Assembly: GCA_017508665.1 (NCBI GenBank)
Contig: JAFVYL010000041.1
Location: forward strand, 1 to 41,153
Length of the DNA stretch: 41,153 nt
Reading direction: 5' to 3'
Source: Clostridia bacterium
GTDB taxonomy: Bacteria > Bacillota > Clostridia > Oscillospirales > CAG-272
Shown here: positions 1 through 7,605 of the stretch, piece after piece
How the letters are laid out: every line of letters starts with the position of its first letter
Position numbering within the stretch: position 1 is the first letter of the stretch
The notes under the pieces: model-generated
Seen by the model: the letters and a program-made list of their open reading frames with translations, nothing else
Databases searched by the model: none
Told to the model about the DNA's origin: nothing
Program-made: the position numbers and the translations under genes

Positions 1-1
1 G

Positions 2-3000
2 CTTAAGGGCGGAGAGCTCTCGGTTAAGTACAGCGGTATTACCGGTGCTACCGTGTGTGATTCTAAGGGTAACGCCGTAGATTTCACTATGGCAGGTAAG
101 GACATCATAACCTTCAATACCGTAGCAGGTGAGACCTACTATATTTGGGACTTTACAACCAACGAGGTACCTGAGACTGTCGAAGGGCTTTCAATAGACT
201 GTGAATATCTTTCTACCTCCACTCTCTCCTGGAACGAATCTTCCGATGCGGTAAAATACAACGTTTACGTTGCAAAGAACAACGCCCCCGATTACACACT
301 CGTAGGTACTACACGTGCAACCTCTTATACCTATACTCCCTTAGCAAATGAAAACGCGCGTCTTACTTTTGCGGTAACCGCGATCAATAATAAGGGTGAG
401 GAGAGTGAAAGAACTCTCATATACAGAAACCCCGATGTTGTTACCTCCGAGGTGCTTGAAGTAAGTGCAAACGTTGTTGGAGGTGAGCTTCAGGTTGCTG
501 TAAAATCAAACGAGCATTCCAGAAAGTTCAAGCTTTATTCTAAGAACAGCGCTAGAGACGAGTGGTCACTTCTTAGAGAGAGCAATTATCCCGTAATAAT
601 ACACCCCTCTTATGATACCGATTTGATCTACGGTGTATCCGTAGTAAGCTCCTACGGTCTTGAGAGTAACGTGTATGAGATAGACTATATAGGAACTGCT
701 CTTGATGAAGTAAAGTATGATCCCAACAATATCCTTCTCCGTGTCGGCGCTGTACCGACCGACGAAGGAATTGCATATATGCACACGAATAGCGTGTACG
801 GAGATTACGGTAAGCTTGTCGACGGTGATTTTAATACTTCATCAGGTAGATTCTCTACCAAACAGACTGCAAACGACGTCTTTGAGTTTGACGCTGTGCT
901 TCTCAGCGATTTCACTCTCGGTGAGCTTAAGATCTACGACTTTAGTGCAACTGCCACTACTGCAGAGTTCGTCGGCTCACACATGAGAATTGACGTTTAC
1001 CATAATGATGAGTGGGAAACGGTCAGAGAGTATAACTCTAATGAGGAGATAGCTGCTCTTCGTAAGGCTGGTACTAACTACTTATCCATTGATTTTACAG
1101 GCGTTAAGGCGAGAATGATACGTATAAGAATTGACACGCCCCTCGCCAAAAAATCCATTTCTATCAATGAGATAGAATGCACCGGTGCGGCTATCGATAG
1201 CGATGCCAGAGGTTACGGCAACGTATTTGAAAAATATGAGTTTGAACCTACAGATCAGGCTGCGGCTAACGACGTATGGCTTCCCTACAGTGCTCTTACT
1301 GACGGAATAGAGTCGGTTTGGGGTGACGGTAGATTTGCTACTAAAAACAACGGTCACGCAGACGGTACTCTTGACTTTGGTGGAAAGGTGTACACTCTTC
1401 ACACTCTCAAAATCAAGTATACCGGTAATGTGAGCAACGGACTTTGCGGTAAGGATATAACCGTCTATGTTTTCAGAAATGATAAGTGGTATGAGGTTGT
1501 AGACAAGGTATATCAAACTGCGGTTACAGATATAACCTTTGATCTTGGCGGTGTTGAGGCTGAAAAGGTTCGTTTCACTGTCAGTGGACAACGCGACGAT
1601 ATAACAAATGCTTATATCGGCATTTCGGAAATCTCCTGCTCCGGATTTAAGATTCTTAATGCAAAGATTCCCGAGAGTAATATTCTTCTCGGAACCACTG
1701 AGGATAAAATTGTTGTAGAGGGTGCAACTCTTCATTCGAGTTGTCCCAATCCTACCGATGCTTTTGACGGCGATCTTGGAACCAGATATGCGGTTCTTGA
1801 TAAGCAAAACTCTTATTCGCTTCAAGTAACTCTTGACGGTGCGTATAAATTGTATACACTTTCATTCTATCCTTTCTCCGATACGGCAACTTCCAGAAGC
1901 AATAACACCAAGATTGAGGTTTATTATCAAGGAAAATGGACGACTGTAGGCGAGGGTATTGAGATCCCGGCTACAAACAAAGGAAAATTTGATGTATACC
2001 TTAACGGTGTACTGGCAGAGATCATCAGGATAACCTTTAACAACACGGTATCCAATGCGAGTGCTTCTCTTTGGGAGCTTCAGTGCTCTGGTATCAAAAG
2101 CAGCGATATCAACACGTATGAGGAAAATACTTTCACCGGATATGAGTTTGTAGGTGCAGCGGATGCAGCTATCTACAATCCATATACTTATGATAATCTG
2201 ACCGATGGCATAATAGGCTCGTGGGGCAGTGATAGATTCGCGAGCGGTGCCGGCGCGGATAGACTTTATCATGCTGATGCAACTCTTGACTTCAATGGAA
2301 AAGTCTACAAGCTCGATTGCTTAGAAATTTATTATACTACGGCAAATCATAGCGGTGTTGATTTCAATTTCTACGTTTACCGTAACGGTGTATGGACTCA
2401 GGTATTGGCAAAGACGTATGATACCGGTGTTTCGAGCATCACGTTTGATCTTGGCGGTATTGAGGCTGAAAAGGTGCGCTTCTACGTTTCCAGCGGACGA
2501 ACGGTCACATCCACCAGTACTAATGCCGAAACGGGAGAAGTCACAACCACAACCAGAATAGAATACGTCGGTATCCAGGAAATGACCTGTTCGGGATATG
2601 AGGTCGTAGAGATAGGTGTAGAAACCGAAGGGTATTCCAACATACTTCAAGGCACTACCTCCGATAGACTTTCTATCAGCGGAGATAACGTAGCCGTGCA
2701 TACGGGCACAGCCGTAAAAGATCTTGGAAACGCCTTTGACGGCGATAAGACCACAAGATACGCTCTTACCGGCTCGGGTGCTCACTCATTGACGATATCG
2801 CTTACCGATTCTTACGTTCTTCACAACTTGGTTATCTATCCATTTACCGATTCGTCGGATACCAACGGACGTAGTTTGGATACTACCGTGGATCTTTATA
2901 TCGACGGTGTTTGGGTACAGGTAACTGAAAGCTTTGCTTTAGAGAAGGGTCAAAATACGATCAATCTCGGCGGTATAAAGGCAGATCAGATCAGAATAAA

Positions 3001-4660
3001 CTTTAACCGTGATGGCGCGGTATCCAGCATGACAACTATCTACGAGATAGAGTGTTACGGATATCTTGCAGCTATGGAAGAGTTTACGGAGGATGTTGAA
3101 TCCAACGTGCTTCTTGGCAGAACGGATGATCAGCTCGCGCTTCATAACGGAACTGTCCACGTTGGAGCCGGACCGCTTACTGACGCGTTTGACGGCAAGT
3201 TGAATACCAGATTTGCTATAGGAGGAGCTCCTGCATATTTCACCGTTGAAATAACTCTTGACAGTGCATCTCCTCTTTACACGATGGCATTCTATCCCTT
3301 CTTTAATAAAGGCGAGGCTTCGAGAAGTGATAATACCACGATTGAGGTTTACGCTAACGGCACCTGGATCACCGTTGTTACAGGTCTTGATATAGCTCCC
3401 TCTGCCACTCCCACTACCGCTTCTCTTGGTGGAGTTGTTACCGATAAGATAAGAGTTACCTTCGCTAATAAGACCGGAACAACTAACGCGACTATATATG
3501 AGATGACTTGTACAACCGCTTATCCGATTGCCGGTGACCGTACACAGCTTCTCAACGCTTATAAGGAGCTCGAAGCTACTGCGACACAAGGTGCTGCACA
3601 TGAGGAGCTTAAGAATCTTAAGCTGAATGAGATGAAGAAACTGCTCATGGATACCTCGGTTACAGAGGATGAGCTTGCAGAGAGCATTACAACAATGAAT
3701 GCTCAAGCAAACTCGCTTCAGTACGGTTTCCCTGTAACTGCATCTTACGGAGACTTCGCAAGCTACAATCTGGCTCTTTCCGATGATATCGGAGTTAACT
3801 TCTATGCTACCTTTAAGGATACTGCCTTCACCAATTTTGATGATTCGGCAGTAGTAATGGAGCTTGAAAACGGTACGGTTATAAAAACTCCTTTGACCGA
3901 CCTTAAAAAGAGCGGTGACAGATACGTGCTCAATCTCAAGCTTCCTGCGATGTATATGACGGATACTATAAAGATCCGCGTGATATTTGACTACAATAAC
4001 TGCGGTAAGGAGTATAAGACTTCGGTAGTTGAATATGCAAAGACTATACTTGCAGATAGCTCCTATGAGGCGAACTATCCCGGAATCAACGAGCTTGTAA
4101 AATCTATGCTCAATTACGGTGCATATGCACAGCTTTACTTTGGCTACAAGACCGAAAAGGCGGAAGATCTTGCAAACCACGGCATTTACACAGATTCCAA
4201 TAACCCTGTGCTTAACGGTGATTTCAGCGGAGCTTCTGTTGAAAAGCCTATAAAGACCGGTGTAGATGAAAGAATCGATCCTGCCGGATGGACACTTTCG
4301 ATCGACTCTGACATAACCGTTAAATTCTACTTTGCTACTCACGATATTACAAAGTATAATTTTAGCGTTGTAAAGCCGAGCGGTGAGGTCGTTTATACCG
4401 ATCCTGTTCTTCACCAGGACGGAAACATTTACAGAGTTGAGATAGGCGTAGAGGATGCTGCACTTATTGATGATGAGTACGAGCTTGTCATAACCAACGT
4501 GCAGGATGGAAAGACTATCAATGTCAGATTCTCGGCTATGATGTACGTCAACACGATTCTTTCGGGCTACGGTCAGCCTACAGAGTCGCTGTCCAATATC
4601 GTTAAATCTATAAAGCTTTATTCCGATGCCGCAAACGCTTACAGAAATAACGGCAACTGA
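2..4660 (+). CDS. Giant extracellular multi-domain protein (Fn3-like + discoidin-like modules), 5' end outside window
   Basis: The reading frame is open from the first base, so this is the C-terminal ~1550 residues of a larger protein; the GTG at 53 is only an internal valine. Counting from that GTG, one or two Fn3-like domains lie at about residues 40-215. Six discoidin/F5-8C-like modules follow (about 222-380, 392-530, 545-695, 705-865, 875-1020, 1032-1165), recognised by recurring AFDGDLGTRYA-like cores and ends such as IECTG, LQCSG or MTCSG. They alternate between a SNILLGTT-type and a YEF..LTDGI..WGDGRFA-type. A short helical stretch comes next, then two related C-terminal modules, one with SVVEYAKTILADSSY and KSMLNYGAYAQ. 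Discoidin modules usually bind glycans or surfaces, so a role in carbohydrate adhesion or degradation is inferred. Any catalytic or anchoring part lies upstream. No LPXTG motif or C-terminal membrane helix is present. Confidence 0.88.
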   Translation, partial: LKGGELSVKYSGITGATVCDSKGNAVDFTMAGKDIITFNTVAGETYYIWDFTTNEVPETVEGLSIDCEYLSTSTLSWNESSDAVKYNVYVAKNNAPDYTLVGTTRATSYTYTPLANENARLTFAVTAINNKGEESERTLIYRNPDVVTSEVLEVSANVVGGELQVAVKSNEHSRKFKLYSKNSARDEWSLLRESNYPVIIHPSYDTDLIYGVSVVSSYGLESNVYEIDYIGTALDEVKYDPNNILLRVGAVPTDEGIAYMHTNSVYGDYGKLVDGDFNTSSGRFSTKQTANDVFEFDAVLLSDFTLGELKIYDFSATATTAEFVGSHMRIDVYHNDEWETVREYNSNEEIAALRKAGTNYLSIDFTGVKARMIRIRIDTPLAKKSISINEIECTGAAIDSDARGYGNVFEKYEFEPTDQAAANDVWLPYSALTDGIESVWGDGRFATKNNGHADGTLDFGGKVYTLHTLKIKYTGNVSNGLCGKDITVYVFRNDKWYEVVDKVYQTAVTDITFDLGGVEAEKVRFTVSGQRDDITNAYIGISEISCSGFKILNAKIPESNILLGTTEDKIVVEGATLHSSCPNPTDAFDGDLGTRYAVLDKQNSYSLQVTLDGAYKLYTLSFYPFSDTATSRSNNTKIEVYYQGKWTTVGEGIEIPATNKGKFDVYLNGVLAEIIRITFNNTVSNASASLWELQCSGIKSSDINTYEENTFTGYEFVGAADAAIYNPYTYDNLTDGIIGSWGSDRFASGAGADRLYHADATLDFNGKVYKLDCLEIYYTTANHSGVDFNFYVYRNGVWTQVLAKTYDTGVSSITFDLGGIEAEKVRFYVSSGRTVTSTSTNAETGEVTTTTRIEYVGIQEMTCSGYEVVEIGVETEGYSNILQGTTSDRLSISGDNVAVHTGTAVKDLGNAFDGDKTTRYALTGSGAHSLTISLTDSYVLHNLVIYPFTDSSDTNGRSLDTTVDLYIDGVWVQVTESFALEKGQNTINLGGIKADQIRINFNRDGAVSSMTTIYEIECYGYLAAMEEFTEDVESNVLLGRTDDQLALHNGTVHVGAGPLTDAFDGKLNTRFAIGGAPAYFTVEITLDSASPLYTMAFYPFFNKGEASRSDNTTIEVYANGTWITVVTGLDIAPSATPTTASLGGVVTDKIRVTFANKTGTTNATIYEMTCTTAYPIAGDRTQLLNAYKELEATATQGAAHEELKNLKLNEMKKLLMDTSVTEDELAESITTMNAQANSLQYGFPVTASYGDFASYNLALSDDIGVNFYATFKDTAFTNFDDSAVVMELENGTVIKTPLTDLKKSGDRYVLNLKLPAMYMTDTIKIRVIFDYNNCGKEYKTSVVEYAKTILADSSYEANYPGINELVKSMLNYGAYAQLYFGYKTEKAEDLANHGIYTDSNNPVLNGDFSGASVEKPIKTGVDERIDPAGWTLSIDSDITVKFYFATHDITKYNFSVVKPSGEVVYTDPVLHQDGNIYRVEIGVEDAALIDDEYELVITNVQDGKTINVRFSAMMYVNTILSGYGQPTESLSNIVKSIKLYSDAANAYRNNGN

Positions 4661-4671
4661 TAGGAGGAAAA

Positions 4672-4803
4672 ATGGAACACATTAAAATTGAATACCTTAC
4701 TCCTGTCATAGAGCTTATGGAAACGGTCGATATTCTGACAGCGTCAAAAACGGCAGAAGATATAATTCCGGGAGATAACGATCTCCCTTCGATCGATTGG
4801 TAA
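4672..4803 (+). CDS. 43-residue peptide downstream of surface protein, unknown function
   Basis: An ATG lies 11 bases after the stop of the giant surface protein, behind a strong Shine-Dalgarno site (TAGGAGG, about 5 bases before the start). The frame runs 43 codons to TAA and is closed by an intrinsic terminator. The peptide begins MEHIKIEYLTPVIELMETVD, continues ILTAS and ends DNDLPSIDW. It is acidic, has no signal peptide or membrane helix, and contains no cysteine. Position, ribosome site and terminator suggest it is translated from the same transcript as the surface protein. I recall short Y.P.IE..E..DILTAS peptides near surface proteins of gut Clostridia but know no function for them. 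A peptide precursor or a chaperone-like helper are both possible; neither is shown. Confidence 0.7.
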   Translation: MEHIKIEYLTPVIELMETVDILTASKTAEDIIPGDNDLPSIDW

Positions 4804-4819
4804 TTTTAAATTTCACTTT

Positions 4820-4861
4820 GGGCAAGGGCGCTCCTTTGAGCACCTTTGCCCTTTGTTTTTT
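4820..4861 (+). terminator. Intrinsic terminator after the surface protein/peptide unit
   Basis: The arms GGGCAAGGGCGCTC and GAGCACCTTTGCCC form a 14-position stem with one G-U pair and one mismatch, a CTTT loop, and a following TTTGTTTTTT tract. Confidence 0.9.
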
Positions 4862-5289
4862 GCATTGATTTTGGCTTTATATATTATATAATGAAAGAAA
4901 AAAAGATTACGTTTAAAAAATAAACAAAATTGTTTATAGCTTTATCGCGAGTGATCAAAGGCCAATAAAAGACGTGATAATGACAATTTTGATTGACAAA
5001 TAAAGACGTAATCGGGCTGTTTTGTAAAAATGACGGGAAAATGCGATCGGGGTATGGTGATGTCAGTGTTCGGACACTTTTTGTCTTGCGGAGATTTTTT
5101 CTCATACCCAAATGACTGTCGGATGCCAATAAGAAATGCGCCTTATTTTGCGGTTGATGTTTTCGTGGAATATTTTTCCTTCTCTAAAGAAAAATGCAAA
5201 AAGTTGAAAAACACAAACTATTATTTACATTTTGCGCTTTATATCGTAAAAAAATATTCAAAAAAACTAAAACTTTTTTTGTAATTCTA
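4862..5289. other. AT-rich intergenic region without a recognised gene
   Basis: About 430 bases of AT-rich sequence. Short frames exist on both strands (4884-5129 minus, 5030-5284 plus), but neither has a convincing ribosome site, domain or coding bias. Nothing else is supported until the promoter at 5290. Confidence 0.6.
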
Positions 5290-5318
5290 TTGACATGCGC
5301 GTTTAGATTTAGTATAAT
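5290..5318 (+). promoter_or_regulatory. Consensus sigma-A promoter for the coiled-coil gene
   Basis: TTGACA (5290-5295) and TATAAT (5313-5318) are separated by exactly 17 bases; both boxes match consensus. Transcription would start near 5325, giving a leader of about 70 bases with the ribosome site GAGGGG before ATG 5396. Confidence 0.9.
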
Positions 5319-5395
5319 ATATGTGTATAAAAAGATAATGCCGCAGTTTTCTTCGGTATTATTGGCTTAAATTTACAATGTGAGGGGTAAAAATT

Positions 5396-6877
5396 ATGAG
5401 TTCTACACTTTCTAAGAAGGAAATGAACGCTCAGATCAAGGAGCTTAACGCTAAGATCGCGGATGCCAAGGATTCTATCAAGGCTGAGTTCCGCAACTTC
5501 GGTAAGGTATCCAAGGTTTATGTTAAGGCTACCAAGGAGTACAAGAAGGCTAAGGCTGCTTACGACAAGAAGCCTAAGGCTAAGCAGGAAAGAAAGCTTG
5601 ACGATGCTCTCGATAGCTTCTACCGTGCACACGACGATTACAGAGAGGTTTACAAGCTTATTGATTCCTATTTCAACACAGTTGAGCAGGGATACAATGA
5701 GATTTGCGATCTTCTTGAAGCACGCGGTGCTCATCGCAAGATGGAAAAGACCGCACTTAAATTTGAAAAGTACAGAGATTGGCTTGAGAACAAGCTCTCT
5801 ATCATCAGCGGCGACGTTCCTGAGCTTGCAGATGACAATAATGAAGAACAGGCTCCTGCAGAGGAGACCGTAGTAGAAGAGACTCCTGTAGAGGAAGCTC
5901 CCGCACCTGCTCCCGCAGCTGCTCCTCAGGTTGCAGTATCTCCCGTTGCTATCAATCCTGTTATCATTGATATGTCCTCTATGGTTGAGAATGCGGTTGA
6001 GAACACCATCGCTAAGTTTAACCTCTTCCTTGACAAGAAGCTTCGTGAGTACTTTGATAATCTCCAGCTTCCCGAGTCTGCACCCGCAGCTACCGTTGTT
6101 AGAGAGGTTGTTAAGGAGGTTGTTACCGAGACTCCCGCAGAGGCTCCCGTTGTTGAGACTCCCGCAGATGCAGTTGAGCTTCAGGCTGAGGTTCTTACCA
6201 AGGAACAGGAGCTTTACAACAAGCTTAAGGCAATGAGCGAGGAAGTTACCGCTATGCTCGAGGCTCTTGAGACCATCTCCGGTAAGCAGAAGGATCTTAA
6301 CGGTATGCAGAAGCAGACCAACGATACTCTTCGCCGTATCATGCGTGATCAGCAGGGTATTCAGGTCAGCCTCAGAATCGTTAACCAGGATCAGGCTGAG
6401 GTTAATGCTCAGCAGGCAGCAGTTGTTGAGGGTCAGAAGCTCGTTGTTGAACAGCAGCAGGCACTTGCAGATGCTCAGAACGGCATGATCGAGACTCAGA
6501 GCGCAGTTATCGCTACTCAGAGCGGTCTTAACGACGCAATGAAGGCAGTAATGCAGGCTCAGAAGGATATTCTCCATACTCAGAACAGAATTGCTCAGGG
6601 TAATGCCAAGGCTCATGAGGCAGGTAAGGTTCTCCTTGAGAAGCAGGCAGAGCTTGTTGAGCTTCAGAAGGCCACTATGGCAAATCAGAGACAGGTAACC
6701 AAGGATTTCAAGGATGCTACCGGCGAGGCAAAGCCTACCCGCACCAGAAAGCCTAAGGTTGAGGCTCCTGTGGAGGAAGCACCTGTTGTAGAGGAAGCTC
6801 CTGTTGTAGAGGAAGCTCCTGTTGTAGAGGAAGCTCCTGTTGTAGAGGAAGCTCCTGTTGAGGAAGTAACCGAGTAA
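5396..6877 (+). CDS. Abundant coiled-coil protein with Pro/Ala/Glu-rich linkers, unknown function
   Basis: 493 residues with no signal peptide and no membrane segment, so probably cytoplasmic. Residues ~1-145 are Lys-rich and helical and resemble a coiled coil. Residues ~155-185 are a Glu/Pro/Ala linker. A short domain follows (~185-225, containing KFNLFLDKKLREYF). After a second PAEAPVVETP linker, ~265-440 is a long Gln-rich coiled coil with spaced Gln residues (QNGMIETQSAVIATQSGL). The C-terminus (TRTRKPKVEAP onward) has a basic patch and then tandem VVEEAP units. It has its own consensus promoter, a strong ribosome site, its own terminator and strongly biased codon use (AAG for Lys, GAG for Glu), all pointing to high expression. 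I do not recognise the family. The low-complexity tail superficially resembles histone-H1-like or phasin-like proteins, but I see no firm homology. Start ATG 5396 fits GAGGGG at proper distance. Confidence 0.8.
   Translation: MSSTLSKKEMNAQIKELNAKIADAKDSIKAEFRNFGKVSKVYVKATKEYKKAKAAYDKKPKAKQERKLDDALDSFYRAHDDYREVYKLIDSYFNTVEQGYNEICDLLEARGAHRKMEKTALKFEKYRDWLENKLSIISGDVPELADDNNEEQAPAEETVVEETPVEEAPAPAPAAAPQVAVSPVAINPVIIDMSSMVENAVENTIAKFNLFLDKKLREYFDNLQLPESAPAATVVREVVKEVVTETPAEAPVVETPADAVELQAEVLTKEQELYNKLKAMSEEVTAMLEALETISGKQKDLNGMQKQTNDTLRRIMRDQQGIQVSLRIVNQDQAEVNAQQAAVVEGQKLVVEQQQALADAQNGMIETQSAVIATQSGLNDAMKAVMQAQKDILHTQNRIAQGNAKAHEAGKVLLEKQAELVELQKATMANQRQVTKDFKDATGEAKPTRTRKPKVEAPVEEAPVVEEAPVVEEAPVVEEAPVVEEAPVEEVTE
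6785..6856 (+). repeat. 18-bp tandem repeat encoding VVEEAP (four exact units)
   Basis: The unit GTTGTAGAGGAAGCTCCT occurs four times in a row (6785, 6803, 6821, 6839), followed by a partial unit. It lies in frame in the C-terminal tail of the coiled-coil gene, so copy number can change without a frameshift. Confidence 0.95.
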
Positions 6878-6905
6878 TTTTCACGATTACATAAGAACTA
6901 AACGA

Positions 6906-6943
6906 ATGAGGATGCTGCAAAGATCACAGCATCCTCATTTTTA
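6906..6943 (+). terminator. Intrinsic terminator after the coiled-coil gene
   Basis: A perfect 12-bp stem ATGAGGATGCTG / CAGCATCCTCAT with a 9-base loop, followed by TTTTTAT. Confidence 0.92.
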
Positions 6944-6955
6944 TATTCTTCAGCG

Positions 6956-6997
6956 TATAAACAAAAGCCGCCCGAGGTTGACAACGGACGGCTTTGT
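6956..6997 (-). terminator. Intrinsic terminator of spoVG (minus strand)
   Basis: On the minus strand ACAAAGCCGTCC pairs with GGGCGGCTTTTGT (one G-U pair, one bulged base) and is followed by TTTAT. It lies about 50 bases past the spoVG stop codon. Confidence 0.8.
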
Positions 6998-7046
6998 ATT
7001 GTATAATATGACAGGACGGATTTTGAGCGACCTCTATCCGAAACTA

Positions 7047-7349
7047 TCAGATAACATAGGTATCGTCGTTTTCTCTTTCATCGTGCTCAGCGGCAACGAG
7101 CTGCACGTGGTATGCATCGATTACAGCTTCCTCGAGAGCAGCTCTGAAATCAGAGTTAATGGGATGCACGATATCGCGATAGGTTCCGTCGGGATTCTTT
7201 CTCGAGGGCATTACGATAAAGTATCTGTCTCTTGCGTAGATCACCTTTATATCGTGTACTGCAAGACAATCGTTAAAGGTTACGGACACTACCGCCTTCA
7301 TAGGGCCTTCATCGAAAAATTTTCTGATTTTGATGTCTGTGATTTGCAT
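7047..7349 (-). CDS. spoVG: Septation/sporulation regulator SpoVG
   Basis: 100 residues, the usual length of SpoVG. Family hallmarks are MQITDIKIRKF at the N-terminus, AVVSVTFNDCLAVHDIKVI, the core MPSRKNPDGTYRDIVHPI, and the following helix FRAALEEAVIDAYH. SpoVG is a small site-specific DNA/RNA-binding protein, first described for asymmetric septation in Bacillus and later as a regulator in non-sporulating species too. The ribosome site on the minus strand is AAAGGA, about 8 bases before ATG 7349. The gene is monocistronic with its own terminator. I saw no clear sigma-H or sigma-A promoter in the 250 bases upstream. Its presence alone does not prove sporulation. Confidence 0.96.
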   Translation of the reverse strand: MQITDIKIRKFFDEGPMKAVVSVTFNDCLAVHDIKVIYARDRYFIVMPSRKNPDGTYRDIVHPINSDFRAALEEAVIDAYHVQLVAAEHDERENDDTYVI

Positions 7350-7605
7350 GTGTTTTTCCTTTCATCTTTCGTCTGATGTTTAGTCTGTACAAAGCTCGGC
7401 GCTTTTTACATGCTGTCATGCTGATAGTGCTACCGTTTTAGTGGCGCGGAGAATTCCGACTAGTGACATTTGTTTTTATTGCTGCATATAGTATACAATA
7501 AGATTATCGGGAAAATGCAGAGCGTTTTTTAACAAAAGATACCAAGTTTGTAAACAATCGATTAACAAATTGTGAACGCAAACAGAAATATGGGGGGCAC
7601 TGTCG

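Noticed and set aside
53-55. GTG at 53 as the start of the first gene
   Set aside because: The same frame is open to the window edge with similar composition and there is no ribosome site, so the gene begins outside the window.
2939-4414. Minus-strand open frames opposite the first surface gene (also 1082-1825)
   Set aside because: Ser/Ile-rich translations with no domain, opposite a clearly coding, modular frame.
4884-5284. Short frames on both strands in the AT-rich gap
   Set aside because: No ribosome sites, no domains, and composition typical of non-coding DNA.
5309-6616. Minus-strand frame opposite the coiled-coil gene
   Set aside because: Leu/Ser/Asn-rich shadow caused by the strong codon bias of the plus-strand gene; it would also run over that gene's promoter.
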